From NCBI GenBank assembly GCA_030848705.1, contig CM061238.1:47841133-47905132 (forward strand): DNA of 64,000 nucleotides, given 5' to 3'. The notes beneath the pieces are model-generated. The model was not told the DNA's origin and ran no database searches. It worked only from the letters and a program-made list of their open reading frames with translations. The stretch is from Heracleum sosnowskyi. Taxonomy: Eukaryota; Streptophyta; Magnoliopsida; Apiales; Apiaceae. The position numbers were made by a program, and so were the translations under genes. Shown here one piece after another: positions 1 through 11,764 of this stretch. Position 1 is the first letter of the stretch, and each line of letters starts with the position of its first letter.

Positions 1-660
1 TGCCCGTAGTTCTAGATCATGAGTAGGATATCGAATTTCATATTCCTTCAATTGCCTCGACGCATATGCGATTACCTTACCGTGCTGCATCAGCATGCAC
101 CCTAATCCCTTATGCGAAGCATCACTGTAAATCACAAAATCTCCTTTTCCATCTGGTAATGCCAACACAGGGGCAGTCACCAACCTCTTCTTTAACTCTT
201 GGAAACTACCCTCGCACTTTTCCGTCCATTCAAACTTCTCAGTTTTTCGGGTAAGTCGGGTTAACGGGGCTGCGATCTTCGCAAAATCCTTAACGAATCT
301 TCTATAATACCCTGCTAATCCTATTAAACTTCTCACCTCTGTTGGTGTGGTTGGTCGTTCCCAATTTGAAACTGCCTCTATCTTGGAGGGGTCAACCAAC
401 ACTCCCTCCTTATTGATCACATGTCCTAAAAACTGAACCTCCTTTCGCCAGAATTCACACTTTGCGAATTTGGCATACAATCGTTCCTTCCTGAGTATTT
501 CTAGGGTTATCCTCAAATGTTCTGCGTGTTCTGCCTCTGTCTTTGAGTAGATAAGAATATCATCTATGAAAACTATAACAAACTCGTCCAAATACTTCTT
601 GAACACCCTATTCATTAAATCCATGAAAGCTGCTGGGGCATTGGTCAATCCAAACGACAT
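1..660 (-). pseudogene. Gypsy pol fragment: RT palm to RNase H, runs off window
   Basis: Translating the minus strand from about 659 to base 1 gives an open frame with no stop. It begins at the RT motif VMSFGLTNAP, carries the catalytic FIDDILIYS (about 546-572) and continues through the thumb and connection (FLGHVI, YYRRFVKDF). It ends in RNase H, where DFVIYSDASHKGLG and the IAYASRQL stretch are visible. It converts genomic RNA into DNA in cytoplasmic particles. It lies in another frame from the preceding RT piece. At the boundary near 660 about five codons normally present between TRYG and VMSF are missing and a stop appears, so there is a small deletion with frameshift. The rest of RNase H and integrase lie outside the window. 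Confidence 0.85.
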
Positions 661-902
661 CACCCATATCTAGTACGGAACGCAGTCTTCGGAATATCTT
701 CGGGTTTAATCTTTAATTGGTGATATCCGGTCCTCAGGTCAATCTTAGAGAAGTACACAGCATCCTTTAGCTGGTCAAACAAATCGTCTATTCTGGGTAG
801 TGGGTACTTATTCTTTATAGTTAGCTTGTTCAACTCTCGGTAGTCGATGCATAACCTCATACTCCCATCCTTCTTCTTAACAAACAACACTGGTGCCCCC
901 AT
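660..902 (-). pseudogene. Gypsy RT N-terminal fragment
   Basis: This 80-codon piece carries the first conserved RT blocks: VLFVKKKDGSMRLCIDYREL, the PLPRIDDLFDQL stretch and YFSKIDLRTGYHQ with the first catalytic aspartate. It joins gag-protease by a one-base frameshift near 900, just after the conserved PSVSPWG, and joins the downstream RT palm by a small deletion near 660. The pieces were therefore once a single pol reading frame. As it stands no functional RT can be made from this copy. Confidence 0.85.
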
Positions 903-2932
903 GGCGACACACTGGGTCTTATCATTCCCTTCTCCAACAGTTCTTGTAACTGGGTAGCTAGCTCTTTCATTTCTACTGGGGCTAACCGGTACGGGGCCTT
1001 CGAAACTGGCGCCGTTCCCGGGGCTAATTCAATAGCAAACTCAATTACCCTATCGGGTGGTAATCCTGGAAGATCTTGTGGAAACACATCTTCGAACTCA
1101 TTGACTACTGGGATGTCCTGTAATCTAGGTACCTCTTTCTGGGTGTCTACGACATATGCTAAGTAAGCCTCATTTCCCTTTCGTAACAATCTTTTGGTCT
1201 GCGCCATGGTTAGAAATTTCTGTGTCTGTTTCATCCCCCTAAACACTATTTCCTTCTTTCCTGGGGTATTCAATCTAACCTTCTTCCCTTTACAATCTAT
1301 CTGCGCGTTATGGCGAGACAACCAATCCATCCCCAAAATGACATCAAATTCTCCTAATTTAAAAGGAATCAAATCCACACAAAAAGACTGTTCCCCTATT
1401 TCCAATTTGCAGTTTGGGTGCATCTGATGAACTGGGACTATTTCGTGGTTAGCTATCTCTACTTGTAGGGAATCCTTTAATGGTTGGGATTTAAGTTTCA
1501 ATTTATGCGCAAAATCCCTCGATATAAACGATTTAGTCGCTCCAGAATCAAATAAAACATTTGCGCTAGCTGAATTTAGAGAAAAGGTACCTGCTATCAC
1601 ATCCGTGTTCCTCACGGCATCCTGCACTGTCATGTTGAAAGTCCTAGCAGTTGGTGGTTTGTTAGAAGCAACTTTGCTGGCCCCTGATGCTGTGGGTCGG
1701 TTCGTGGGGCAATCCTTCTTCATATGACCTTGACGTCCACACTGAAAACAAGTGACGCCTTGGCTGACACTAGGGTTAACTGTGGTACAATTGGTAGCAT
1801 AATGGCCCCTTCGACCACACTTGTAACAGGTTATCTGAGTCTGGTTGCACACCCCAAGATGTTTCTTCTTACAAGTTGTACATACTGGTAATGGAGGTCG
1901 AGATTGGTACGAGTGGGACACTCCTGATGGGTTGCCGCCCTGGTTCACGCTTGAGCTTACGGTTCGCTTGAAACCCGTATTCCTTTCAGGTAGGGAGGCT
2001 GCCCCGCGGTTAAACCTATTTGGGGTGTGTCTTCCTGCCGAACCTCCACCCATACTTGCATGTTTCCTTTTTGTTCCTCCTTTCTCTCTTTCTCTCTGCA
2101 TCTGATCACTCCCTGCTTCCACAATCGAAGCCTTTTGCACTAACGTGGCGTAGTCTGAAATTTCCAAGACTGCCACATGATTCTGAATCCATTGTTTTAA
2201 CCCTTGTTGAAATCTATTAGCCTTCTTTTCTTCGGTATCTACAAACTCTGGCACAAATCTTGATAGCTCGGTAAATTTTGCCTCATACTCAGCCACTGTC
2301 AGGTTATTCTGCTTCAGTTCCAAAAACTTAAGCTCCATCTGAGTCTTCATAAATCTTGGGAAATACTTTTCTAGAAACAATTGCTTGAACCTTTCCCAAG
2401 TCACGATAACATTCGTCTCCATGTTCTTCTTGGCCTCCCACCAATAGTTGGCCTCTCCTTTCAGTAGGTAAGTGGCAAAAACGGTCTTCTGCGCCTCTCC
2501 AATGCTTAAAATCTCAAAGGACTTTTCCATTTCCTTTATCCAGGCTCTTGCCTCTACTGGGTCAGCCGACCCTTGGAATTCTGGGGGCTTGAGTGACTTA
2601 AATGCCCTGAACGAGTTCGCTATGGTATTGTTGTTTCCTTGGGGTGGTTGGGGATAACGGTCCAAATTTTGCCTGAGTAGATTCATGAACTGACCCATGG
2701 GATCTCCACCCTGGTCCTCTATTCTTTGTTCCTCTTCAACTTCCTCTTCTTCATTCTCAACGTCTGCGGTGAAAAAGGATTCCTCAGCCTCCCCATACTG
2801 GGAGTCATCCTGTTCATTATAATCCTCATCCATTTCTTCATTATACTCAGGGTCTTCCCTATTTTGATTATGGCTTTCTTGATCATCAGATTCAGGGGGA
2901 TTAGCCCTAGTTCCCACTCTTCGTGGAGGCAT
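857..2932 (-). pseudogene. Gypsy (Tekay) gag-protease and start of RT
   Basis: About 691 codons. I chose the ATG at 2932 (MPPRRVGT); an upstream frame extension has only a GTG at 2956. The order is an acidic N-terminus (residues 1-75, runs of E and D), a retrotransposon gag domain (about 110-240, with the WWEAKK and FLEKYFP blocks), then basic and Ser-rich sequence. Two CCHC knuckles follow, CYKCGRRGHYATNC and CFQCGRQGHMKKDC (about 365-405), preceded by a degenerate CTTCKKKHLGVC. The aspartic protease has LFDSGATKSFIS near residue 460 and ILGMDWL further on, and the RT lead-in LPGLPPDR is near 640. Gag forms the particle and the protease matures it. The frame leaves the RT sequence by a frameshift near 900. 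Confidence 0.88.
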
Positions 2933-3331
2933 CCTACTGAAATTTGGAAAATTCACATTAGGCTCATTTACTGGGTTACAAATACAGTCGTTACATAATT
3001 GGAAGTAGACTTCCGCAGTTTTATATTTTATCGCAATTTAATTGTACGGTGCAGACAACAGTATAATAAACTTGTGATCTCGTCACAACAGTACTGGATT
3101 CAACTGAAAGGAAACAAATATATACATGATTCCAAAGATACAAAGTCTGGGTCAACATCGACAGTTCACAAGTACAACTGTCCTAACAACATCTAGTCAA
3201 AAGTGAAATACATGGTCTATCCTTCTAGTCAGAAAGGGATAATATATACAATGGAACAATCCCACAAAAGTCGGCACTACTACGTCCGCACGTGACTAGA
3301 AGACTAGACTACTATATCACCAACTCTGAAA
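2933..3331 (-). other. Leader between extra ORF and gag of element A
   Basis: About 400 bases of AT-rich, non-coding sequence. I see no conserved domain, tRNA or repeat. It belongs to the 5' untranslated leader of element A. Confidence 0.6.
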
Positions 3332-4000
3332 TCAGCCACTGGTGCGGTGCCATGCCCTCACTCTCGCCATGGCTATGCGGAAAATCTCCTCAGCATCAAC
3401 CCTGGATATCCTGCCATTGCCATCAGTAGGCAAAGCTCGAATCCTCATCCGTGCCCTCAGCTCAATGCGAGTCATCGCCCTCCGGGCAACCCGAGGGGGC
3501 ACAGACCCCTCGCCGCCCTGGCGTACCATCCTGGCATCTCTCTCCGCTGCTAGCTGCACCCGTGACTCTGCCAACCTAGCCTCAGCCGCTATCAAATCTG
3601 ACTGAACTCTATTCACGGTCCAGTTATGCACACATACTGGTATCCCCTCCAACGGAACATGGGGTGGGGTAACCGGGTCAGCTGGTGGTGCATCCTCTGC
3701 CTGCTGTGGCTCAGGGGTAGGCTCCTCATGATCATCAGGGCAAGGGCTCAAGGGCAGTGGTGGAGGGGTAGGGGCTCTCTCAGTAGGAAGTGGAGCCTGG
3801 TCCTCAGCATCCCCCTCCATAACCTCAGTATCCGCTAGGGTCTGATCCTCATCATCAGAATCCTCAATATCCTCGGTATCCACATCTACCTGGACCTCCT
3901 CCGGGTCCTCCTCAATATCCTCATAGTATGGATCTGAAGTCCTAAGCAAGTCCTCGTCGTGCTGTCTCTCATAAGCCGCAGGGTCAGAGATATCGCTCAC
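3332..4000 (-). CDS. Extra ORF between PBS and gag of Tekay element A
   Basis: A 222-codon open frame, unusually GC-rich for its surroundings. The N-terminal third is strongly acidic (YYEDIEEDPEEVQVDVDTED), the middle is Pro-rich (APTPPPLPLSP), and the C-terminal 90 residues are Ala/Arg-rich and probably helical (AEARLAESRVQLAAERDARM). I recognise no family. The frame opens with GTG directly after a TAG stop; the first in-frame ATG is about residue 61 (near 3820), so translation may start there or depend on splicing, since TGTGTAG/GTGAGC at the opening resembles a splice junction. Its place between primer binding site and gag is unusual for a gypsy element. It could be an element-specific accessory protein or a captured fragment. 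Confidence 0.5.
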   Translation of the reverse strand: MSDISDPAAYERQHDEDLLRTSDPYYEDIEEDPEEVQVDVDTEDIEDSDDEDQTLADTEVMEGDAEDQAPLPTERAPTPPPLPLSPCPDDHEEPTPEPQQAEDAPPADPVTPPHVPLEGIPVCVHNWTVNRVQSDLIAAEARLAESRVQLAAERDARMVRQGGEGSVPPRVARRAMTRIELRARMRIRALPTDGNGRISRVDAEEIFRIAMARVRAWHRTSG

Positions 4001-4139
4001 CTACACAATAACGAACTATGTTACTATCATGATATTAAAGTTCCCATAAGGGTTTTAGTCAAACTTGGCAAGAGTTCTTATTATCTTAGTGAATTTATTA
4101 TTGTAACGTCGCATCATCTCTGGGGTTTATAACTCTAAC

Positions 4140-4151
4140 GCTCTGATACCA
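4140..4151 (-). other. Primer binding site, initiator tRNA-Met, element A
   Basis: The minus strand reads TGGTATCAGAGC four bases inside the LTR edge, the classic complement of the 3' end of plant initiator tRNA-Met. It fixes the inner end of the LTR and the minus orientation. Confidence 0.9.
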
Positions 4152-4155
4152 TTTC

Positions 4156-7100
4156 TGTAACAGCCCCAGATCCGGGGTCGGGGATCCGGTTGTTACGGTC
4201 TCAATTCCCATCAATAATACTTGCACTTGAATCAAAACCATTGAACTACATGCTGTGACCCCACAATAACCACACCACTCGCACAACAAGTTATAGTTCC
4301 AGAGATGAAATTGGAATAAGTATCTAGACATATAATCCACAAGTTATAAGTTATTACAAACCCAAAAGTTTTCAGAGCATTTAAAAGTTCTTGCCGTTGA
4401 TTACATTAATCATAATATAAATAAGTCTGATACACAAAAGCTGAAGCTTAGAACACTAGTGGTTACTACCTCAGCTATGGCGGCTACGACATCAACGGGT
4501 AAATCTCTGACGACTGCTACCCGCTTTCGCAGGGTGTGACTGTTGCGGGCCATCTGCTCTAGCTGTTGTTGTGATATAAATAAATAAAGCAAGGGTGAGC
4601 AATAGAGCCCACCAAAAATAACTTATAACAAATTACCAAAATATAACAATTCAAAGATATATTGCAGTCACATGTTATGCCTTCAACAGATAAGAAACTA
4701 GTATAGCGTAAAGGATGAAGTTACGAGGAAAATTAATGGAATATTTTCGTAACCCAAAATCCACTTATGCATATATATCCTTAATCAGGTTTTATCAGAG
4801 TCATAACTCATAAAAGATGGAGTCGCATGAATTTATTGTAACTTTATCTTGAACACTTTTCGACCCCCAGCCAACATGACCGGTAAACCTGTACCACGGT
4901 GTCAACCTTGGTCCCTTTCAGTACATGTTGCAGAATTATCCAAAATGGATGATGAACCAATACTGGAGCCTTCTCCGGGCCTGTCGTACCAACCTTACTA
5001 TGATCAGTAGCAGGTTGTACAACAAAAATATGTTTTCTACATGTAGATGGAAGTATCACGACAGCCTGACATTGTCTACCGCCTTTCTGGATCTCCCGGC
5101 CCATTTGGGGCAATAAGGTGATGGATCGGCGCGACTCGACCTCTTACACATGCTCCTAGTTCAGATGAAATCCATGACTCTGAAACGTAAAGATCGTCTT
5201 CCTTTCCCCAAGTGTAATACTTGTTGATACGACTCCACTCAGTAGTTGTATCTAGGTTGGAAAGGAAGATTCTCCAATATTTCCCAAGCGATGCTTGTTA
5301 ATGGATATCGACTTGTTCCATGAATTTACCCCTCGAGCGTTGAGGTGGTAGCACAATATTTAACTTGCAGCAACTAAATTGCTTTGAGAAAATATCTGTC
5401 CCCCGACAGTTTTGAGTTGAGAGTTTAAAATGAATAGCAGTTACTTAAATCAGGTTTCCATATTTTTGATAGTTGAGCGAACATTTAAATCCTCTTAAAA
5501 GACGGACTTAAATGGAAAACATTGGTTTGGGAACCTCTTTTGATTTAAAACAATTAATAAAATTTATTAAATAAGTAAACCCTCAAATGAATATTTGAAA
5601 ATAATATTCATTAAATAAATAATCTTCAAATGAATATTTGAAAATAATATTCATTAAATAAATAATCTTCAAATGAATATTTAAAAATAATATTCATTAA
5701 AGAAATAATCTTCAAATGAATATTTGAAAATAATATTCATTAAATAAATAATCTTCAAATGAATATTTGAAAATAATATTCATTAAACAAATAATCTTCA
5801 AATGAATATTTGAAAATAATATTCATTAAATAAATAATCTTCAAATGGAAATAATATCCTTTAAGTCAATAATCCTCCAATGAATACAAATAATATTTTG
5901 TAAGTCGATAATCCTCAAATGAATATTAATAAATCATATTCTTAAAATGAATATTAATAAATAATATTCTTAAAGTCGATAATCCTCAAATGAATATATA
6001 TAAATAATATTCTTAAATAAAATAATTAACCCTCGAATAACAGTTACCCGATATCTTTATCGGAAAATAACCTTCCACATATACCGAAATATAATTACTT
6101 CTGATTTTAGAGAAAATCACCCGCCCTTATCCTAGGGCATTATATACAAAACTGGCTTATAGCTGATATCCCATATCTAGCTTATAAGCCCCACATCAAA
6201 TCATATCCTCAAGTATTGCTATATATATAGCAGTTCAAAAACAAGCAGGCAATTTATATATCGCATTTACATCACATATATGCAAACAGTTTATTATCAC
6301 AACAACAGTAGTATAGGTTTTGCAAACTTGCCTGGTGGTGAGGTAGGGGTAGTGTGCCTCGAGTCAATCCGGCGATCTATACATAGTCAAAAGATCCAAG
6401 GTTAATCACTTGAATACTTGCACGAAACTAAGTATGTACTTCACTTAAACCAAGACATGATTTCTAGTTAACTCCTTAAGAATCCTCTTGCGCATGCTCG
6501 ACTCGAACATTTTTATAAAATAGAGATTAAATCCTTTTAACACGAAATCTTTTCGAGGGTCCTCCTAAACATACCTAGCATGTTAACACAAAGTTTCACA
6601 TTCTGATTGGTCACTTAAGGGGTTTGATCATTGCCTCAAAGTTGGCTAAGTGGTATAGTTCGGTTTCTCGAAACGTCCTTAATTAAAACATTCGTTTCTC
6701 CTAAACCGTAATTCGGAATCACATGATCTTTATATCAAAACGAACCTTGAAACAGGACCCATACAATACTAGGCAGTGGTGACTCTGGACAGAAGTCCTT
6801 ATGTCCGAACATCATAGACAAAACAATGGTTAAGGAAAATCGGGCATTATAACGGCTATGAATCGGATAATCCCAAAATTTCAACCCATTCAACTTGCTC
6901 ACCAATCTCTCCACACAACATATACATCTTATATATCCAAGAACTGAGGCCAAGCAATGCCTTTACGTTCTTAAAACTCAATACAACTCATAACAAAGCC
7001 CAATCATAGCTACTAAGATCATAAACATGCTTTTACACCATTAAAGCTAAAAAATCACTTAATACTTTCAAGGGTTCAAGGTCCATACCTCCTTGGTGTG

Positions 7101-8280
7101 TGTGTAAGCCTAATAATCCTTGTATAGCCCTTATATATCCTTAAGCTAGCTTGAATCATCAAAAGAAACCAAGAATCAAAGATTAGTTCTTGAAAGTTAC
7201 TATTCATCTCCATCTTTGACCTCAAATTTGAACATGAAAGACTTAAAGAAAAGCTATAAGATTCATGGCTCACCTTGTACTAATCACTAGCTTCGTTTTA
7301 AGCTCTTGTTTGCAATTGTTGGTGGAAGAAATCTCTACTTCTCTCTTCTCCTTTTCTTGGCCGAAAGTTTTGAAGAAAAATGGTGATGATGCTTGATTTT
7401 TCTTTTTGTTTAATTACTTTGATATTTGTGATCTTTTAATGGTCAAATGGTGAGTCATGGTCCTTGGCATCTTCTTCTTTCGACACTTGTCGCACATGCA
7501 ACGGTTCTGTTAAAGTAACCTTGCTGGTTCGTTTCTTTTCACCTGGATGATCCAAATGTTGCATTTCTCGAACTAATCTTGTTACATGTTACTTCCATGT
7601 CTATATTTAATCCTGTACGTCCTTGATATCTCTAATTCTTTTATTAATCCATATCCATAAAATTGATAATCTAAATCCTTTGAATATTCGCAAATAATAA
7701 TTAATCCGTCCGTTATTGGTGAAATTTCGGAGAAAACGGAAATGCTATTTTTCCGATTCTGACAGCTTTTGCATTCCTTTATTTTCATCGTAGATCACTA
7801 ATACAGCTTTGAAAGTTCATTATATCGTCCCGTATATAGGGTGGTCTGAAAAACTTTTTAAATGAAAAAGTTACTATTCATCAGTGGTTTTTAACAAAAG
7901 TCACTATTCATCCATAATCATTTGGATCATTATCCGTTCCAATATTCCTGTTTTATTTCCTCTTTATTTCTTGTACTTAGACAATGTTCTAGAGCTTTCT
8001 CGGGCATACGCTATCTTGTTTACGGAGTTGTCGGATGCATACCAGATATCGATTTGGATGACATAAAAATACTTTTCTTCCTTGGAATATTGTATTCTTA
8101 TTCTCCAGAGAGATTATTCTTATCTATATGTTCAGTCCATTCTTACTATTCTCAAAAATGTTTGAAAACCGAAATTCATATTCATTTCATAACTTAATTC
8201 TCAAAGTCATTGCCACCATTCCATATTTACATCAACATATAACAAAAGTTTTAATTCTGCCCAAAATCTGGGGTCTTACA
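4156..8280 (-). repeat. Long LTR of Tekay element A (about 4.1 kb)
   Basis: On the minus strand the LTR starts TGTAAGACCCCAGATT at 8280 and ends GGGGCTGTTACA at 4156, giving TG...CA ends. It is bounded by a polypurine tract outside 8280 and the primer binding site inside 4156. The start matches the plus-strand LTR of element H at 60549 closely. It contains an AT-rich minisatellite (5560-5850) and no believable gene; the short open frames within are chance. The LTR serves at once as the 3' LTR of the integrase fragment at 8314-8974 and the 5' LTR of element A. Confidence 0.9.
5560..5850. repeat. AT-rich 43-bp minisatellite in Tekay LTR
   Basis: Six or so head-to-tail copies of a roughly 43-bp unit built around AATCTTCAAATGAATATTTG and AATAATATTCATT, nearly identical to one another, followed by more diverged copies to about 6020. 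A related array, with a different unit length, sits in LTR H at about 63400-63860. Confidence 0.85.
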
Positions 8281-8294
8281 GTCTCCCCTCCTTA
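8281..8294 (-). other. Polypurine tract of gypsy fragment
   Basis: The minus strand reads AAGGAGGGGAGAC directly before the LTR start TGTAAGACC. This is where plus-strand priming occurs in LTR elements. It shows that the LTR at 4156-8280 acts as a 3' LTR for the integrase-bearing fragment upstream of it. Confidence 0.8.
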
Positions 8295-8313
8295 AAAGGA
8301 TTCCGTCCCGGAA

Positions 8314-8974
8314 TCAGTCTGAAAACAAATGGGGATATCTTTCTAGCATCTCGCTCTCTAGCTCCCAAGTCGATTCTTCCACATTATGGTTCTGCCACAA
8401 AACTCTGACTAGCTTGATGACCTTGTTTCGGAGCACTTGTTCCTTTTGATCTATGATTTCCACTGGCTGCTCCACATAGGTTAGGTCTGGCTGCATGTCT
8501 ACTTGTTCGTATTCCACTATGTGCTTAGCATCCGGGTTGTACTTCCTCAGCATTGAAACATGAAACACATTGTGCACTTGTCGCAGGTTTGGGGGTAATG
8601 CTAGCTCATATGCTAAGTTCCCAATACGCCTTAAGATCTCAAATGGTCCAATATATCTAGGACTCAGTTTCCCTTTCTTTCCGAACCTCATCAAACCCTT
8701 CCAAGGAGATACCTTTAAGAACACTAGGTCTCCCACTTCATATTCCTTGTCCTTCCGGGCCAAATCGGCATACTTCTTTTGTCTATCTTGGGCTGCTACC
8801 AGCCGTCCTTTGATTAGTTCTACTATGTCCTTAGTCCGTTGGACCACTTCGGGCCCAAGCATCTTTCTCTCCCCAACTTCATCCCAATACAAGGGGGATC
8901 GACATCTTCTTCCATAAAGGGCCTCATAAGGCGGCATTCCTATGCTTGAATGAAAACTATTGTTGTAGGAAACC
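8314..8974 (-). pseudogene. Gypsy integrase C-terminus with chromodomain (truncated)
   Basis: The open frame runs on the minus strand from the junction near 8974 (NNSFHSSIGMPPYEALYG) to a stop at 8314. It holds the GPY/F module (LSPRYIGPFEILRRIG) and a C-terminal chromodomain-like segment (YVEQPVEIIDQKE..., LVRVLWQNHNVEESTWE). In Tekay-type elements these target integration to chromatin. The catalytic core, RT and gag of this copy are missing: at 8968-8974 the sequence switches abruptly to copia element B. The first internal ATG (8937) is not a real start. It is followed at once by PPT and LTR, so it is the tail of a copy in tandem with element A. Confidence 0.85.
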
Positions 8975-11057
8975 TAGCACATAGACATGTAGCAAACATA
9001 ATATCAGGTCTACTAGCTGTTAAATATAAAAGTGAGCCTGCCATGCCTCTGTAACCTGAAATGTCCACGGATTTTTCCTTAGTATTCAATTCAAGTTTGG
9101 TGGCAGTAGGCATGGGAGTTTTGGCAGGAGAGCATTCCATTAAGTTAAACTTCTTTAATAAATCATGAATATATTTTGTTTGACTAATGAAAATGCCTTC
9201 ATTAACTTGCTTCACTTGAAAACCAAGAAAGTAAGTTAATTCTCCCATCATGCTCATTTCATATTTACTTTGCATAAGCTTGGCAAACTTTTGACAAAGT
9301 TTCACATCTGTAGACCCAAAGATTATATCATCTACATAAATTTGAACAAGTATAGTAGAGCCATTCACAACCCTGTGAAAAAGAGTTTTATCTACAGTAC
9401 CTCTAGTGAAGTGATTCTCAAGGAGGAACTGTGAAAGTGTGTCATACCAGGCTCTAGGTGCTTGTTTCAAACCATAGAGTGCTTTGAGGAGGAAGTATAC
9501 ATATTCTGGAAAATCATCATCTTCAAAACCAGGAGGTTGACTTACATACACCTCCTCTTCCAATTCCCCATTCAGAAAAGCACTCTTCACATCCATTTGA
9601 TAGACTTTGAAATTGGCATGGGCTGCATAGGCTAGGAAAATCCTTATTGCTTCTAGTCTAGCAACAGGAGGAAAGGTTTCATCAAAATCAATTCCTTCTT
9701 CCTGTGAATAGCCTTTTGCAACCAATCTAGCTTTGTTCCTTGTGACTATGCCATTTTCATCCATCTTGTTTCTGAGCACCCATTTTGTGCCTATGACACT
9801 CCTGTCCTTAGGCTTGGGCACCAGTTTCCAAACATTGTTCCTCTCAAATTGGTTTAGCTCCTCTTGCATAGCTAAAACCCAATCTGGATCTAGAAGTGCA
9901 TCCTCAACTTTCTTTGGCTCATCTTGAGACAGAAAGCTGCTATATAGACATTCTTCTTGAGTTGCTCTTCTAGTTTGGACTTTTGAAGTAACATCACCTA
10001 TAATAAGTTCAAAGGGATGATCTTTAGTCCATTTCCTTGAGGGAGGTAGATTTGCTCTTGAAGAGGTAGCTTCATGATCATGATTGCCTTGATTGGATAT
10101 TTGTCCTTGAGAAACTCCCCCTGAGTTTGTTGTCCCTAAATGATCACTTCTAGAAGCATTTCTATGACTGTCAACGGTATGACCATTTTGGCTATCAATG
10201 AAATGCTCATTTTGACTGTCAACGAATCCACCATCATGACTGTCAACGAAATGACCATTTGGTCTGCTAGTAGCTATTCTTTTCAACCTTAATGCAGCAA
10301 TTTCATCTTCACTGCTACTTTCATCTGTGCTAGATACAACAACTTTAGGCTGTTTCTCAGTAGCCTTAACATGATTCACTTGATCTCCTTCCTCATTCTC
10401 AAAAGAAAGACTTTCATGGAAACCTTCTTCACAGAGACCTTGAATTTTGAGATCATCAAAAACAACATGTACAGATTCCATAACAATGTTGGTTCTGATA
10501 TTATAGACTCTGTAAGCTTTCCCTGCTGCATATCCCACAAATATTGCTTCATCTGCCTTTGCTTCAAATTTCCCCAAATGCTCAGCTTGATTTCTCAGAA
10601 CAAAGCACTTGCATCCAAAGACATGAAGAAAATCCAATAGTGGCTTCTTTCTTTTGAGTAGTTGATAAGGGGTCATACCTTTGGCCTGATTAATCAAAGA
10701 AATATTTTGAGTGAAGCAGGCTGTGTTAACTGCCTCAGCCCAAAAATAAGTTGGTAACTTTGATTCATCTAGCATTGTCCTTGCAGCTTCAATAAGTGTT
10801 CTGTTTTTCCTTTCAACCACACCATTTTGCTGTGGTGTCCTTGCTGCTGAAAACTCATGCAAAATACCATTTTCTTCACAGAACACCTTCATGCTTGAAT
10901 TCTTGAATTTTGTCCCATTGTCACTCCTAATCCTTCTTACTTTCAAGTCAGGATGATTGTTTACCATCTTGATGTGATTGATAATGATTTCACTTGCCTC
11001 ATCTTTGGAGTGCAAAAAGAAGGTCCATGTAAATCTAGAAAAATCATCAACAATCAC
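8972..11057 (-). pseudogene. Copia B pol: integrase core and reverse transcriptase
   Basis: The frame begins inside the integrase core (MIVDDFSRFTW) and carries RSDNGTKFKN and PQQNGVVERKNRTLIEAART, the second Asp and the Glu of the DDE triad. It continues through the copia RT, including QMDVKSAFLNGELEEEVYV, LKQAPRAWYD and the catalytic YVDDIIFG, to SRPDIMFATCLCARF. There it runs into gypsy sequence. A linker in the middle has in-frame repeats of VDS encoded by the family motif. The frame is split from the upstream protease by a one-base deletion near 11070, judged against element E. RNase H is missing. Confidence 0.88.
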
Positions 11058-11764
11058 AAGACAATATTCTTCTTTGAAATAGACATGACATTCACAGGGC
11101 CAAATAGATCCATATGAAGCAACTCAAGCTGATGGACAATTGATGACTCTGTCTTGCTTTTGAATGATGCCTTCTTTTGTTTCCCTTTTTGACAGGCATC
11201 ACACAAACCATCCTTGGAAAACTCCACTTGTGGAATTCCTCTAGCAAGATCTTTCCTCACCAAATCATTCATAACTTTGAAATTCAGATGAGACAGTTTC
11301 TTGTGCCATAGCCAACTTTCATCCTTGCTTGCCTTGCTGAAAAGACAAGTGATGGTGTCTGGACTTGTGCTACTAAAGTCAGCAATGTACACATTCCCTC
11401 TTCTGAATCTAGTCATTACCACATTGTTGTTTCCTCCTTTAGAAACAACACAGGCTTCTTTAGAAAAAGTAACTAAAAATCCTTTGTCACAAAGTTGGCT
11501 GATACTAAGCAAATTGTGCTTAAGACCATCCACCAATGCAACCTCATCTATGATGACATTCTCTTTTGAAATCAAGCCATATCCCTTAGTGTAGCCTTTG
11601 CTGTCATCTCCAAAAGCAATACAAGGGCCAGCTCTTTCCTGAAACTCTGTGAGCAGGGTAGAATCACCAGTCATGTGTCTTGAACAACCACTATCCAAGT
11701 ACCAAAGATTCCTTTTGTCTCCCTGCACACAATAAAACCAAATCAAGTTGATTTCGGTACCCAA
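11054..11764 (-). pseudogene. Copia B protease and integrase N-terminal part
   Basis: Contains the aspartic protease motif WYLDSGCSRHMTGD, the LLSISQLC block, then the integrase HHCC zinc-binding region (HKKLSHLNF ... CDACQKGK) and LLHMDLFGPVNVMS with the first catalytic Asp. The coding exon probably begins at 11722, right after an acceptor-like TTGTGTGCAG; the 14 codons before it in this frame do not resemble protease. A one-base deletion near 11070 throws the frame into a stop four codons later. Confidence 0.85.

Larger units (their letters stand above)
1..8280 (-). mobile_element. Ty3/gypsy Tekay-type retrotransposon A, 5' part
   Basis: Reading on the minus strand, the order is LTR (8280 to 4156), primer binding site, leader with an extra ORF, gag, protease, RT and the start of RNase H, which leaves the window at base 1. 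The order protease-RT-RNase H with integrase last, a DSGAT protease motif, the RT FIDDILIYS motif and the chromodomain seen in the adjoining copy fit the chromovirus Tekay group. Its 3' end and second LTR lie outside the window. Frameshifts in RT show that this copy is defective. Clade assignment is from motif recognition, not a tree. Confidence 0.85.

Noticed and set aside
4098..4592. Short ORFs in the Tekay LTR (80 and 60 codons)
   Set aside because: They lie wholly inside or across the LTR edge, have no domain and cross the primer binding site region.
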